A stretch of 64,000 bases of DNA from Nymphaea colorata (Eukaryota > Streptophyta > Magnoliopsida > Nymphaeales > Nymphaeaceae): positions 25,185,876 to 25,249,875 of the forward strand of contig NC_045142.1 of the NCBI RefSeq assembly GCF_008831285.2, written 5' to 3'. The notes under the pieces were generated by a model. That model was given only the letters and a program-made list of their open reading frames with translations, had not been told where the DNA came from and searched no databases. Shown here in pieces: positions 11,444-24,700 of this stretch (position 1 is its first letter; each line of letters begins with the position of its first letter). A program made the translations under genes and the position numbers.

Positions 11444-12876
11444 TCAAAACTTCATGGGCTCAGAGACCTTCTTCCAGGCGGCGCGCGACGATATGTCTTC
11501 CCACCAGGCGCTGACATGCATGCGCGACGTAATGAGGCCGGAGTGCGGCGAAGCCATGATGTAGTGGAGGCAAGGAAGGTGGTGAAGGTCAGCCAGAGAG
11601 AAGTAGTCCCCAGCCAGGTACTTGCACTTGGACAACCTTTCCTCATATACATCAAACACCTTGTTGAGCTTCTCGCACTGAGCTCGGACCAGGGCCTCGT
11701 CGGGCGCCTTGCCAAAGGCCGGTCTCATGACGCTCTCGTGAATTAAGACCGAGGCCGGCGCGTCGAACTGGTGGGCTTCAACTTCCATCCACAAGCCCAC
11801 AATGGCTATCCCACCAAGCTCAGGCCCGAGGAGGTCCGTCCCCTTCTCCTTGTACTTGGAAGCAATGTGGTCTGTGATAGCTCTTGATTCTGTAAGAAGC
11901 GAGATTCATAGCATGTTCAGTACAAAAATGTTTTGATCGGCCGAGCCGAGCCTATTGAACCAACAACAGGCAGACTGAGCTCAGTAGAAGAAAGACTAGG
12001 TCTGAGAAAACTCACCAAAAAGTACGGTTGCATCATCCTCAACATATGCAGGGATTTTACCAAAGGGCTGCCAAAAGAAAGATAATATTGTTCTTTCAGA
12101 TATGGAAAATATACTCACATTTTCTTTGTTCTTTTATAATGAAAAAGTTTGTGAAATGAATTTTACTAATTAAATAATAAACTATGATCAATAAGCATTA
12201 GAGAAAACTCGCTATTTGTTGGAGACATAATAATATTCAAGTTGAAGAAGGTTCAAAAGTTCAACTGAAGTGCATTATTTGGGTGAACGAAAGCTGCCCA
12301 GATGAGAGCAAAAGCTCCTTTTTCTCTTAGCTTCAGGGGCGAAGGTAGAATTTTTTTTTTTGTTGCAGGGGTTAAACTATATTTTCAAAACTTTAACAAA
12401 GGCCAAAACATAAGTTTTCAAAATTTTATATAGGTTAAACTAAAGTTTTTAAAATTTACAAGTAAATTATTTATTTTCAAGCACGGGCATACATTGGGGC
12501 TTGGTTTGGAGACACTTTACTGTCAACTTGGTGCCGCACTTTATCCTATCGAACTACAAACACTTCTCTTCCTACATCACCAACTTGACCAGCTACACTA
12601 TGTGTGTTTTAACTTTTGCCTTACCACTTAAGTGCCAACTATATAAAAAGGAGAAAAAAAACATGGCTAACTCAAAACCCCCTTTCTGAAAAAAAGAAAA
12701 AGAAAAAGAGGCAAAGTGAGTGAGCCAACATTGAGAGAGAGGTAAGGTTGTTGCTTATGCTCTCCATTGAGGACATCAACATGGATGAGCTCGTAGTCGA
12801 GCCCCTTCTCAAGTAAACATGCAAGCACCCGCGCGGTATTCGTCGACCTAGGAAGGCCATAGACCTTGATGCCCAT
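11444..12876 (-). CDS. phi-class glutathione S-transferase (copy B), three exons
   Basis: The exons are 12730-12876 (49 codons), 12016-12067 (52 bp) and 11444-11889. Introns of 662 and 126 bp have GT-AG ends. The product is 214 residues. The N-terminal domain reads [17 protein letters not shown] with candidate catalytic Ser11, then GEHKQQPY at 38-45, KIPA at 53-56 and Glu67-Ser68. The C-terminal domain has [28 protein letters not shown] and [11 protein letters not shown]. Two oddities lie in exon 2. Residue 53, usually Gln in this family's GQ(V/I)PA loop beside bound glutathione, is Lys. The following loop ([11 protein letters not shown]) is one residue longer than in copies A, F and G. Both changes recur in pseudogenes D and E, so they define the subfamily and are not sequencing errors. 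This is the only intact B-type copy. Confidence 0.92.
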
Positions 12877-13043
12877 TCTTCTTTTCTCTTCTTTCCTTTC
12901 CTTTTCGTGCTAACGGAGAAAACCTTCCTCGCCGTGCTAACGGAGAAAACCTTCCTCGCCGAGAGACCTAGAGGCACTGGTTTAACATGATGCACCTATC
13001 GTTACCACCACAACTCACACTCACTTCACTTTACATCTTCTAG

Positions 13044-13053
13044 TATTTATATA
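13044..13053 (-). promoter_or_regulatory. TATA box of GST B
   Basis: TATATAAATA (minus) lies 168 bp upstream of the ATG. The same motif is kept at 52226-52235 before pseudogene E. Confidence 0.5.
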
Positions 13054-13059
13054 CAGGAA

Positions 13060-14724
13060 AGTCAAGTTCTACATCTAGAGAGAGAAAGGGAGAGATGGGT
13101 GTGAATGGTAGCAAGGTAAGGTAGGTACACTTGTGGCACATGCAGCAGCTACCACTTCACCTAACATTTCAAACTTTATAAGTCATTTCTATCTTAGCTT
13201 CAATTGATTATATGGCCAGAGTTATTCTAACATTTGATTCATGCACCAAGAGGTCAAAGAGACTCCATTCTTTAGAGGAAACCAAGGGCAAAGCAAAAAA
13301 ATTCTGACTAAAGGACACTAGGTATAAAATTTTAAAATTTTTATGGTCAGCAATTTGTAAATAAGAAAAATTGCTAGCAAATATCAATACAAAAATAAGA
13401 TTTTTTTTGGGGGTTCCGTGTACATCAAATTCCCACACATAGCCCACACCTATCTCCGCTCCTGGCCAGAAAGATATGCGACCATGTAGGAGAGATTAAA
13501 CGGAACCGAAATTGGCCGTGACCACACTTGTTTATTATTTCATGTTTAGAAAGCCTACTTGATGTCCGAGTGGAAAATACTGACCAACTTTTAACGAAGA
13601 ACTCAGAGCCAAGTCTAATTCTTAGATCAGTAGCTCTCTTTTTGCAGCACACGGAGTTAATGCCTTGATGATTTAAAATGGAAACTGACCACTTATCAGC
13701 TTCTATACTGTCCATTGCACCAACCCTCTTGGAATCCACCAATATATTGTTACCTAAAATCTTGATTTATATTTCCTTTTATTTGTAAATTTGTAATTCA
13801 TCAACAACTATTTAAAGTAGTCACTTCTAATGTAGAACTCATGTACACGCCACCTTAAAGCATGCATGAATTTAAATAATTGAACTTTTATTATCAATTA
13901 AAAGATTCGTTTAAGTCATGGTATACTTCCTGGGGCTGGTTTCAAGTGGTCCTGTCCCATGCGATCCGGTTTTATCCGAATTGTGGTGTTTGCAAGTATA
14001 AGTGGCTGAGCCATTAATTTTTGGCTAAGATGCAGCAGTATTTTAAATTTTAATCCTGAAGGGGCACTTACTTTAATTTTATAAATTTTAACTTTTGGCT
14101 AAGATGCATCAGCCCTCGACAAGATGTCCATACTGACAGGTTATTACTGCCGTCAAGTAAAACTATAATCGACGGTTCTCTTACTTTCACCCAATGCTTT
14201 CTACCGTCAGTAAACATAAGGTTTTTTTTTTTTTTTTTTGTAGTGCGCGCCACTAGTAAATACTAGAGAAGAGAAAATGCACTTAAAGGTTTTACGGCTG
14301 TTCTCAATAGGGTTTATGACCACATTTCTTATTGATAAGAGAGATAGATTTTGATAATTACTTTCTCATATCAATTTCCCATATGAACACGTTTATGTTT
14401 GATAGTCTTAGATCTAATATCAAAGGCTGAGACCAGAAATTGAAGTCCAACAACCGGATTTCAAAATCATGTATTTCAAATCGTGGTCCGGCCCATGTAG
14501 GTCGCAGATCTAAGGGGCAACGTTTGATAGCATCTGATCTGAGATTCAATATATACACAGTTGAAGCAAGCATTAGATTTCACAATTGGGGATTTCGGGT
14601 CCACATTAAATTATGAAAACCATGGATCAGTAGTCAAAGAAATTAAGAGGAGGAGGAGTCTGGGTCGGACTACATACTCACAATTTTAATGTAAATCAGC
14701 CGCCTCATTTAAAGCATTAATTCA
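13060..14724. other. upstream region of GST B, shared with unit 3
   Basis: Similar to about 52240-54395, apart from the solo LTR inserted in unit 3. No convincing gene. A CTGACGG/CCGTCAG-type inverted pair near 14130-14215 is also present in unit 3 (about 53800-53885) and may be the ends of a small old MITE. Confidence 0.5.
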
Positions 14725-16671
14725 CTATTAGTATACTTCCAGACAAAGACTGCTTGGGGGTGAGGCCCCCATCCTTTTATTGCAACGAAATTGAGAAATA
14801 TGTACAGCAGCTCATCGTAGGGCTTTCTATTAATGGGTCCCACATGTTATCTATGGGATTCTATTTGGTATACAATACATTGTCCGGAATAATCATCAAA
14901 CGATTAGAGGCTTCAGGAAGAGGCCATCTCTTGCAAATGGCAAACCTGCTCAAGAAGCTATTGCTGACCAGTGAGTTGATCACAATGTCAGACCTGCGTA
15001 GTGTTGCTTCCAATCACCATCATTCATTCGCCAGAATGTAAATTCGCCTTAAGTTATCATCCATGTTAGCAAAAATCCCGATGCAGTCCATTAGAATCTC
15101 AGTCTCTGGTTAGACCATACTGAAACCGACCTGCGGCGTCTCTAATAAGGCCCGCCCTCCCTTTCCTGCCAGCCTTGTACCATGAGGTGATGCTGATTTC
15201 AACCCATGTATCATCTTGATGAACTCCATGGGATACCAGATCATAGCCAATTACAAATTTTAACCCATTAAGAATCGGTCCACTGAACGTTCCACCAGTG
15301 CTCACTGCAGTGCGACCAAAATTGCTTCACCAAGTTGCCAAATGGTATCTCCCTTTATGCTTAAAGTGATCGCGGGTTCTCCAAATGAACAAGATTGCCA
15401 TATGGAAACTATTTTTCCAACATTTATCTAGAGTTTTGTCTTTGAAGCCTTTCTTAAGACACCTGCTGAGTCCTTGCGTGAGGTTTTGGGGACTCCAATG
15501 CCATGGTGCAGCCCTCTCTAACTTTACTATAAATGCAAATCCAAACGGATCGAACTCCCTTGTAGCCGAAGAAAAGGTGTTTGATATATTCAATTACATG
15601 GCACCTGGAAGCGAGAGATAGACCTTGCTTTTGCACGAGGCCATCTGCAGGAAGACGACCGGAACTACCTATATAGACCACCCAGGCAGCCCTTGGGAGT
15701 CGTCTCCCTTTCCAAACTAGCATATTGTCATTATTCTCACTACCTTTCTTCCAGATTCTTTGCCAGATTTCGTGTCAGTTGATGCCACCTTTATCTCCAT
15801 TCTTCCATACCAGAACATCCGACAACCCAGCCCAAAGACTAGGGCAAGTGAAGGGGGTATTAAGTCTGGCGAGGAAGTCCATTATTATTTCCCGTTCTCC
15901 TCTATGATCTCCTTAACCGGGCAGGTGATGATTTCTTGGACTAGATGGACGTGGGATATAGGGATCTTGTCAATCAGACATTTTTCTCTCCAATGGTTTG
16001 TCCAAAACTTTGCCAAAGCACTATTGCCAAACTTCCAAGCGACTTTCTCTTTAATCCTGCTCCAGGACTGCAACGCCCTTCACCAAGCTCTGGACACCCT
16101 TTTACCCCTCATACTACTGTCGAGCAGTCCTTTATGCTCGCAATACCAAACTTTAACCAGGGACGCCTAGGAAGAGGCCTGCTACGACACTCGGAAAACT
16201 AAAAAGGCCATATTGGCCAGGTTAGTTTCCTTGATGTCTCTAAGGCCTCCACCTCCCTCTAATTTTGGGAGGCATAGAGTGGACCAATTCATACGGTGGT
16301 AACTTCTACTGTCTGCCATATCGCCCCAAAGAAAATCAATCGCCATCTTATTCAACTGTTTACAGGTGGTAGCGAGGATTTTAACCACCAAGATCCAATA
16401 GCTTGGCACCAGAGAGAGAACGTGCTCGATTAAACTCAATCGGCCTGCAAAAGAAAGACATTTATGTTTCTAGAGTGCTACCTTGTGGGAAGATAGAACA
16501 TTGTTCCTCTGTCACGTTTTTCGTCTGGAGGGGAATGCACTATTGCCAAACTTCCAAGCGACTTTCTCTTTAATCCTGCTCCAGCCCATTTCACGCTTCA
16601 TTTGAGAAAGCACCCGACTGTCCATGTTGAAAGGGAGAACTGAACTTTCGGCAATGTTCATAACCAGGCTG

Positions 16672-16959
16672 TGAAAGAAATGTGAAACAAGAAAACAAGA
16701 AAGTGACGACTCATGAGGATGAGTATGAGTAACTCTCTTGTATATCTCTTGCAAGAATATACATTGTATTATATACTATAATTTGTGATCAGTTACATAA
16801 CCTTACAAGAATGGTATAGCTATACAATGTTACAACATTGAAACATATATGGTAATAATTCAAAATTCTTTCTATAGTTTGAGAAGATCCTTCACTCGAT
16901 AATCCCTGATTGATAACTTTCATATGTTGCATATCTCCTTGTCAAATCTTTCCTTAACA
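16672..16959 (-). repeat. 3' LTR of the outer Copia
   Basis: 288 bp, TG...CA in minus orientation, similar to 27292-27602. It is shorter mainly because the other copy carries a duplication of about 22 bp containing GATTGATTTACTCGATAATC. Confidence 0.85.
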
Positions 16960-17258
16960 TGCTCCCTCAAGGTGAATGTTGGTTCAACCATGTTTAGCTT
17001 GTCTCTAAACAGGTTGAACGAATTAATGCAGAGAGCTTTCGTCATTCCATCAGCCAGTTGCTCAGCAGATCATATGAATTGAACTTAGATATTTCCTTAA
17101 TTTACATGGTTTCAAACGAAATGAAAATCCACTTCCACATGTTTAGTTCGAGCATGCAAAACTGGATTGGCTGCAAGATATAATGCTCCAATGTTGTCAC
17201 ACCAAAGAACATGTGAAGATGATAAATTTATCCCCAGTTCTTTGAGAAGTGATTTTAG

Positions 17259-18449
17259 CTAAAGAAGTTCAACAGCTGTACACGCTAAAGATTTGTATTC
17301 AGCTTCAATGCTAGATCTAGCAACAGTTCGTTGTTTCCTAGACGCCCAAGATGTGATATTATCTCCTAATAATACAACAAATCCACCTGTAAATTTTCTA
17401 TCTTCTGGACTTCCTGCCCAGTCGGCATATGCAAAGGTGCAAAGTTGTAATGCTGACGATGGTTTAAGATGCAATACATAATGACTGGTTCCACTCAAGT
17501 AATGCAGGATTCGTTTAACCATTATCCAATGATTCACTGTAGGAGAGTGCATGAATTGGCAAGCTGGATTGACAACAAATGCTATGTCTAGTCTAGTAAG
17601 AGTGGCACATTGTAATGCCCCCACCACACTTCGATATAAGGAAGGATCATCAAAACGCATTGGAGATGACTCTTTGTCTTTATTAGTACTTATCGGTGAA
17701 ACAATGGGCTTAGCCTTGACCACATTAGCTCGTTTGATGATATTGGAGATATAAGATTGTTGACATAGATATATCGAATGTGTTGTCCGTGCGACTTCGA
17801 TCCCAAGAAAATATGATAAGAGTATAAGATCTTTCACTGAAAATGTATCGTGTAGTTGTCGAATAACCCAGTCAACAAGAGATGGGGGCGATACAACAAG
17901 GATTATATTGTCAACATAAATGAGCATATAAAGTTTGATAGTGCCTTTGGAATAAATAAATAATGATGCATCAAATTGTGAGTTGAAGAAAGCAAGCTTT
18001 TGGAGATGACAACTGAGTCGATGATACCAAGCTTGAGGAGCTTGTTTGAGACCATAGATGGCTTTTTCTAGTCTGTATACATAAGTAGGATGTTCTTGAT
18101 CTTCAAATCCTTCAGGTTGAGTCATATAGACATCTTCATTAAGATAGTTATTAAGAAACACATTGTCAAAATCAAGTTGACAAAGAGGCCACCCATATTG
18201 CACGGCTAAAGACAGTAAAACCCAAATGGTAGTGGGTTTTACTGTTGGATTGAATGTTTCCGAATAGTCGATGCCTTCTTCTTGTTGGAAACCATGAGCA
18301 ACAATTCGTGCCTTATGTCTAGCTATGGTCCTATCAACATTCCGTTTAATTTTGTACACCCATTTTGAGCTAATAACACGAAGACCAGGGCGTCTGGGAA
18401 TGAGATGCCATGTGTGATTTTGTTTGAATGCCTCAATCTCATGTTTCAT
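17259..18449 (-). pseudogene. outer Copia reverse transcriptase and RNase H
   Basis: An open stretch of about 396 codons. It has WVYKIKRN, ARIVAHGFQQEEGIDYSETF, AIYGLKQAPQAWY, SYFLGIEVA and the RNase H segment FAYADWAGSPEDRKFTGG ... RSSIEAEY, all typical of Copia. The catalytic YVDD box reads YVDN (LIYVDNIILVV), so the polymerase should be inactive. It is cut from the integrase part by frame breaks near 18450-18490. Confidence 0.85.
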
Positions 18450-18968
18450 AGCTTGTTGCCCGTCAGTATGCTTAATCGTTCTTTAAACGAGGTTGGTTCC
18501 TTCTGATCTAGCATAACACAAAAGGTTTCTGGTACCAAGGAATTGGTCATCGACCTTGTGACCATAGGATGAGATCGGGGAGATCATTATGAGAACATGA
18601 TGTAACAAGAGGTGATAAGAGGCTTGGTTGTTGTGGTATGGACCTATTTGCAGCATGACCTCATGAAAAAGAGATGGGCATGTCATGACAATCATTATGT
18701 GAAGCTGAAAAATCAGTGACGTGTGACATGAGAGAACTTTGTTGTCTACATAGTACTAATGCATGATTGAATAGTGAAAGAGTGCTATTTGATATGCTGG
18801 CTCAACTAGTGGAGGACACATGTTGTGAGAATGGCTATGTTCAAGATTAATATTTGTACCTTGATCAAGTCTAACATTGGGTGTCCATAGTGAAGGATAA
18901 AAAATTGTTGGTGACTGCTCTTTATGAAATCTTTCATAAAAAATCACATGTCGAAATATAAGAGTCAT

Positions 18969-20099
18969 TTAAAGTGTGACATCATAACAAATATACCCTT
19001 TATGTTTGCTTGCATAGCCTAGAAAAATGCACCAAGTGGTCTTTGGTTGGAATTTGGTGCTGTAAGATAAAGTGAGAAGTGGATAACATATTGACCCAAA
19101 AACTCGTAGGAGAGTGTAATCAAGCACCCTGTCAAACAACAACTGAAATAAAGCTTTTCGTTTGAGCTTAATAGTCGGTAACCAATTAATGATGTATACT
19201 GCAGCCCTGAAAGATTCAACCCAAAATATGTAGTTGAACCCTGAATCATGCAACATACTCAAACCAGTTTCTACAACATGTCTGTTCTTTCTTTCAACTA
19301 TGCTATTTTATTTAGGTGTATAAGGACATGAAAATCGATGGAGAATTCCATGTTCTTCACAGAACGATTCCAACGCCTTGTTGCAGAATTCACAGCCATT
19401 GTTTGATTGAATGGTGGAAATAGTTGAATTCAATTGTTTCTCCACAAAGACTTTGAAATTGTGAACACAATTGACTACTTCAGATTTTGTCTTTAGTGGA
19501 AATATTCATGAATAGCGAGAAAAATTATCAACTATCAGAAGGAAGTATCTGAAACCATCTTTAGAGAATGCAGGAGCCGGTCCCCAAACATCTCTTCCAG
19601 ATGGTTGTTTATGCATTTGACCAACAAGACAAGATTCACAAACATCTCTTCTAGACGAAGAGTTTATTGAAATTAAACAACTACAACTTAAAAGATTCAC
19701 AATCCTTTTACTCGCATGTCCTAACCGACGGTGCCATAGCTCATAACAAGTTGCATTATTCTGGCGTGAAAACCAACTGCAAAAGGCTGTTCTTTCTTGA
19801 TTCTTGCTAGCTCTCTTAAGCATAATGGGATAAAGTCCATTACACTTCTTTGGTACCTGAACAAGAATCTTGTTTGTTCGTCGATCCTTGATCACAAAAT
19901 CATATGGTGAGAACTCAAAGATACAGTCATTGTCCGTAGTAAATTTTCCAACCAATAACAAATTGTAAGCAATAGTGGGGAAGTAAAGAGTATTCTTGAG
20001 TTTAAAAAAATTCCCATCAACATCAATTAATAGATCACCAGTATGATTAATAGAAAGGTGAGAACCATTACCAATCATGACGTTCTCTTGTCCATCCAA
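18969..20099 (-). pseudogene. outer Copia protease/integrase remains
   Basis: 19506-20099 carries the protease-to-pre-integrase stretch (LLVGKFTTDNDC; WHRRLGHASKRIV; CESCLVGQMHK, the last two giving the integrase HHCC pattern) and the start of the integrase core (DVWGPAPAF, LLIVDNFSRYS). 18969-19262 holds the integrase end (FRAAVYIINWLP; FLGYASKHKGY). Stops and frameshifts separate the pieces. 18483-18968 is a poorly conserved linker. Confidence 0.75.
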
Positions 20100-21097
20100 A
20101 GGAGCTCACGTTCTCTTGTCCATCCTAAGGAGCTTTGTGGTGCATCATATCATCATTTTCTATAATATGATTTGTAGCACCTGTATCTGGGCACCAAGAC
20201 TCATGGCAAAGTAGGCTTAAGGAATGTCGTAGCATGTACGAGTTTAGTGCCCCTTCTGTCCACAAAATTGGCAAACAATAGGAGGGCATTGATATTGTGT
20301 GTTAGCTATACCAGATCGCTGTTGTGACTGGGGCTGATTGCCATGCCCTTGAAATAGATTTTCACGACCACCATGATTTCTTCCTCCTTCGCCGCAGAAA
20401 AATCCTCGGCCTCGATGCTGCCTGCGAAAAATGTTGAACCCAGTGTGGTTGATAACCTGCAATGCTGGCTGAACAACTTCAGTCGAAGTCGACTTAAGTA
20501 TGGCAAGCCGTTTTTTCTTGATTGAGCAGAAGATCAAATAGTTCAGAAAATGAAAGTTTTGATGATGATAGACGTAAGCATGGTTGTAAGACTCTCATAT
20601 TCTGATGACAATTCATTAAGAGTGACTTGTACTAGATCTTGATCGAAAATTTCTTGACCAGCTGTGGATAAAGTATCCGAAAGAAATATGATTTTATCTA
20701 AATATGCTTGCATAAACATACTTCCCTTCTTGATCAAAAGCAACTCCTTACGCAACAACATGATTCTCAAAGGGGACTGAGAACCACATGATTTCTCAAG
20801 GGTCGAAGATGTATCATAAGTAGTTTTGGTGCACATAATCTGCCCCAACACAACTTTCGTGACCGTTGTCTTGATCCAGCTTAATGCAAGACAATCCATT
20901 TTTCTCCATCCAACAAATTCTGGATTCACTTCAGTTATGCGGTCCTTTGTCATCTCCTTCAGTGGTTCGAATTGGGTCCCATCAACGAAGTCAAGAAGAT
21001 CTTGAGAGTCCATTACTGACTCTAGTTGACTTCGACATAACAAGTAGTTATCACGGTTGAGTTTGACCAAGACCTGTGCAACAACAACATTCCATTG

Positions 21098-21380
21098 TGT
21101 TAAAATAGATGTAATGGGGAACCAGGTCCATTTCTGGACCCGATCCCATGGGGCACGGGTACCGAGGCCGGCTTGGTACCCTAGGCGGCATTCTTCTCTC
21201 CCTCCTATATAATCTACACTTAAGTGTAATTGTGTGATTAAGTGAATATAATTTTCTCTCTCCTAAGGTTGCGGTGTGCACCTAGGTCAGAGCTTCCCGT
21301 GGTTTTTTCCTCTTTCTGAGGTTTTTCCACGTATATCGTGTGTTCCTCTCTTCTTCTTTTGTGTGTTGCATGTTTCTACA
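21098..21380 (+). repeat. 5' LTR of the intact Copia
   Basis: 283 bp TG...CA. It contains CCTATATAAT (about 21207), a likely TATA element. The five differences from the 3' LTR are all single substitutions. Confidence 0.95.
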
Positions 21381-21394
21381 TGGTATCAGAGCCG
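21381..21394 (+). promoter_or_regulatory. primer-binding site of the intact Copia
   Basis: TGGTATCAGAGCCG directly follows the 5' LTR. It is the usual match to the 3' end of initiator methionine tRNA in plant Copia elements. Confidence 0.9.
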
Positions 21395-21765
21395 TGAGAT
21401 CGTTCGGCTTCGTCTCATATCTTCGTAGTCGCCCTTGCACCGCTGCCGCCTGCGCCGTTAGGGTTTCCCGCGCCGCCGCCATTGGGATCTTCTGCGCCGC
21501 CGCCGTCAGACGATCCAGCGCCGCCGCCTGTTGCCGCTTGTGACTTCCGCTGCCGTGGGTGTCTCCTTTTCCGCCGTCGGACGATCCAGCGCCATCCCCT
21601 CTTTCCGCTGCCGTGGGTGTCCAGCGCTGTCACGCCTCTGCGTCGCCGCCGTCGGGCGATCCAGCGCCGTCGCCGACACCTAAGGTTCCGTGTGGTGCTG
21701 GTGTTTCAGCCGCTGCCGTGCTGTCTTGTTGTTGCCTGGTGTTGTGTCTAACTTGACTGCTTGTG

Positions 21766-24700
21766 ATGGCGGAAGAGATTGCACCTAAAAGTGATATGGC
21801 CTTTGACGCGGGCAGCGCTCCCAAGAGCGAGATCTTGCCGGTTCAGGTCACGCCCATTCGTCTGACTAAAGACAATTATCTCTCTTGGTCTGCTGCTCTC
21901 GAGATTGGGATAACGAGCCGTGGTCGTCTTTCCTATATTACAGGCGACAAACCGGCGCCCAGCAAAACTGATCCTCAATGGGCGACGTGGGTGTTGGAAG
22001 ACAGTCAGGTTAAGGTGTGGATCATCAGCTCTGTGTCCGCTGATATTCAGCCTCTTATTCTGCGGAAGCCGACTTCGTTTGATATGTGGACTGTGCTTGC
22101 AAGGATGTATGGTCGCAAGAAAAGGGTTCTGCGTACGTATCAGATTAAACGCAGTATTTATTCTCTGAAACAGGGTGACCTGTCTGTTGCCTCCTTCTAT
22201 GCAGCCCTGAAAACTAAGTGGGAGGAACTTGATTATCATGTGAATGATAACTGGGACTGTGGTTCTGATCATGCTCGGTACTGGGAAAAGGAATGGATGG
22301 ACCGGACGTTCCTCTTCCTTGGAGGCTTGCGTGATGAGTTTGAATCCATTCGGAGTCAAATTCTCAATTGTGATGAGATTCCTGGAATAGAAGATGTTTA
22401 TGCCAAAGTGGAATCCGAGGAACAAAGGCGTCAAGTGATGCACATTGACCCCAGTCACGGGACTGGTCCCTCGGCCTTTGTTAGCCGTTCTTCTGTGTCT
22501 GGACCGCGCCCTGTTAGGCGATGTACACATTGTCACAAATCAGGACATTCTGTTGACTTCTGTTGGGATCTTCACCCTGAGAAGAGACTTGTTCGTGGTC
22601 GCCCTCCGTCTAGTCGGCGAGGTCCTCTTGTGCAGGACTCAACTCAGAGTGGTTCTTCAAGTGGTGAAAAATCGAGGCTTTCCCCTGATCAAATCAAGGA
22701 ACTACAAGCTCACATCAGTCGCCTTTCTACTATGTCAGAGGACACATCTACGTCTGATGGAGCTAAATTAGCTCAGGCTCTTGTTGCTACAAGTGATCAA
22801 GGTAATTCCTCTCCCGGTGATTGGATTGTTGACAGTGGGGCTACTCATCATATGACCGGGGACCCTAAGATGTTTCAAGAATACAAGTTGACTTTTGGGC
22901 AGCAGCGTGTTTCTATGGCTGATGGTTCTTCTATTTCTGTGGCTGGAAAAGGGAGTTTATCATTACTGAACAAATACTGTCTTCATAATGTCCTGCATGT
23001 TCCGAATATTCCCGTGAATTTGTTATCTGTCAGCAGTATTACCAAAGAGCTAAACTGTAATCTAATATTCTCTGTTGATCGTTGTTTACTGCAGGACTTG
23101 GGGACGGGGCAGAAGATTGGGATTGGTTCGGCTATTGACGGTCTCTACAGAATGCCAGTACAGGTTGCCTCTGCTTTGATTTCAGCTACCAGTGGACAGT
23201 TATCTGACGTGGAGGACAGATCCGCTATTATGCGCTGGCACGAGAGACTTGGTCATCTTCCTTTTCAGTTGATTAAACAATTGTTTCCTAAGATGTTTCG
23301 GTCTGTTTCTTTGGACACCTTCGCCTGTGAAGTGTGTCAATTGTCTAAGCATGTTAGGGCCTCGTACCCTATTTCGTTCAATAAAACCGGCCATCCTTTT
23401 GCTTTGGTTCACTCTGATGTTTGGGGTCCTTCGGGAGTGCCCACTGGTCGTGGTTTTCATTATTTAATGACTCTTATCGATGACTACTCTCGTTGTACGT
23501 TCGTGTACTTGTTGAAAGAACGTAGTGAGGTTCCCGGCATTGTCAAAAACTTCGTTGCATTTGTTGAAACTCAATTCCAAACCCCTGTTCAGACCCTTCG
23601 TACTGACAATGCTCGAGAGTATGTCTCCCTATCCCTTGATGACTTCTTGCGAAGCAAGAGTATTATACATGAAACATCCTGTAGCTACACACCTCCTCAG
23701 AATGGCGTGGCTGAAAGGAAGAACCGTCATTTGTTAAATGTCACCCGGGCCATTATGTTTCAACGTCATGTCCCTAAGCGGTACTGGGGTGATGCACTTC
23801 TCACTAGTGCTCATCTCATTAACCGTATGCCTACTCGTGTGTTGAATGGTCATTCCCCTCATTCTGTTTTGTGGCCTAATCAGAGTCCCTGGCCTTTGAC
23901 CCCTCGGGTGTTTGGGTGTGTTTGCTTTGTCCATGATCATAGTTCCACTCTCAAGAAACTTGATCCTCGGTCCATCAAAGCGGTCTTTTTGGGGTATTCC
24001 TCCACTCAGAAGGGATACAAGTGTGTTGACCCTAGCACTTCCAGAGTCTTTGTCTCCAGGGATGTTACCTTTCATGAACACGAGGCATACTTTCCTACGA
24101 ATCCTCTTCAGGGGGAGTGTTTAGGTGAGAGAGTGGACGAGTATTCTTCGCATCAGTTGATTCAGTTCACAGATTTCTTGGATTACACGGCTAGTTCTCC
24201 GAGTGTGAGTGTGGTTGACACAGTCAGTGAGGACAGAGACAGTCAGATGGAAGGGGGCCCTGTGGAAGAACAGTCCCGTGATCATTTGTTTGGTCAGGTT
24301 TACAACAGGAAGAAGAATGATGTGATGGAGGTTGTTGATGTTACCAATCCCGATCTTGTGAGCTCCCCGGATGATCCAAGTCCAATGAATGAAGATCTTC
24401 CCATAGCCCTACGCAAAGGCACCAGGTCATGTACTTCTCACCCTATTCAGAGATTTGTCTCGTATGCTAAACTCAGTAAAGACTACAAGTGCTTTATTAC
24501 CTCTTTATATATGGCTGTTATTCCCAGGTCAGTGGAGGATGCCAGGGAGGATCCCAAATGGCTACAGGCCATGACAGAGGAGATGGACGCCCTGACAAAG
24601 AACAATACGTGGGAGGTTGTTGATATTCCTAATGGAACTCACTTAGTTGGTTCCAAGTGGGTGTTTACTGTGAAGTACAAACCTGATGGCACTGTAGAAC

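Noticed and set aside
14754-15041. Plus-strand 95-codon frame at the left end of the LINE
   Set aside because: Antisense to the decayed RNase H end of the LINE; the minus strand has the recognisable motif remains.
21748-22536. 262-codon minus-strand frame over the Copia gag
   Set aside because: Antisense shadow of the intact gag-pol frame.
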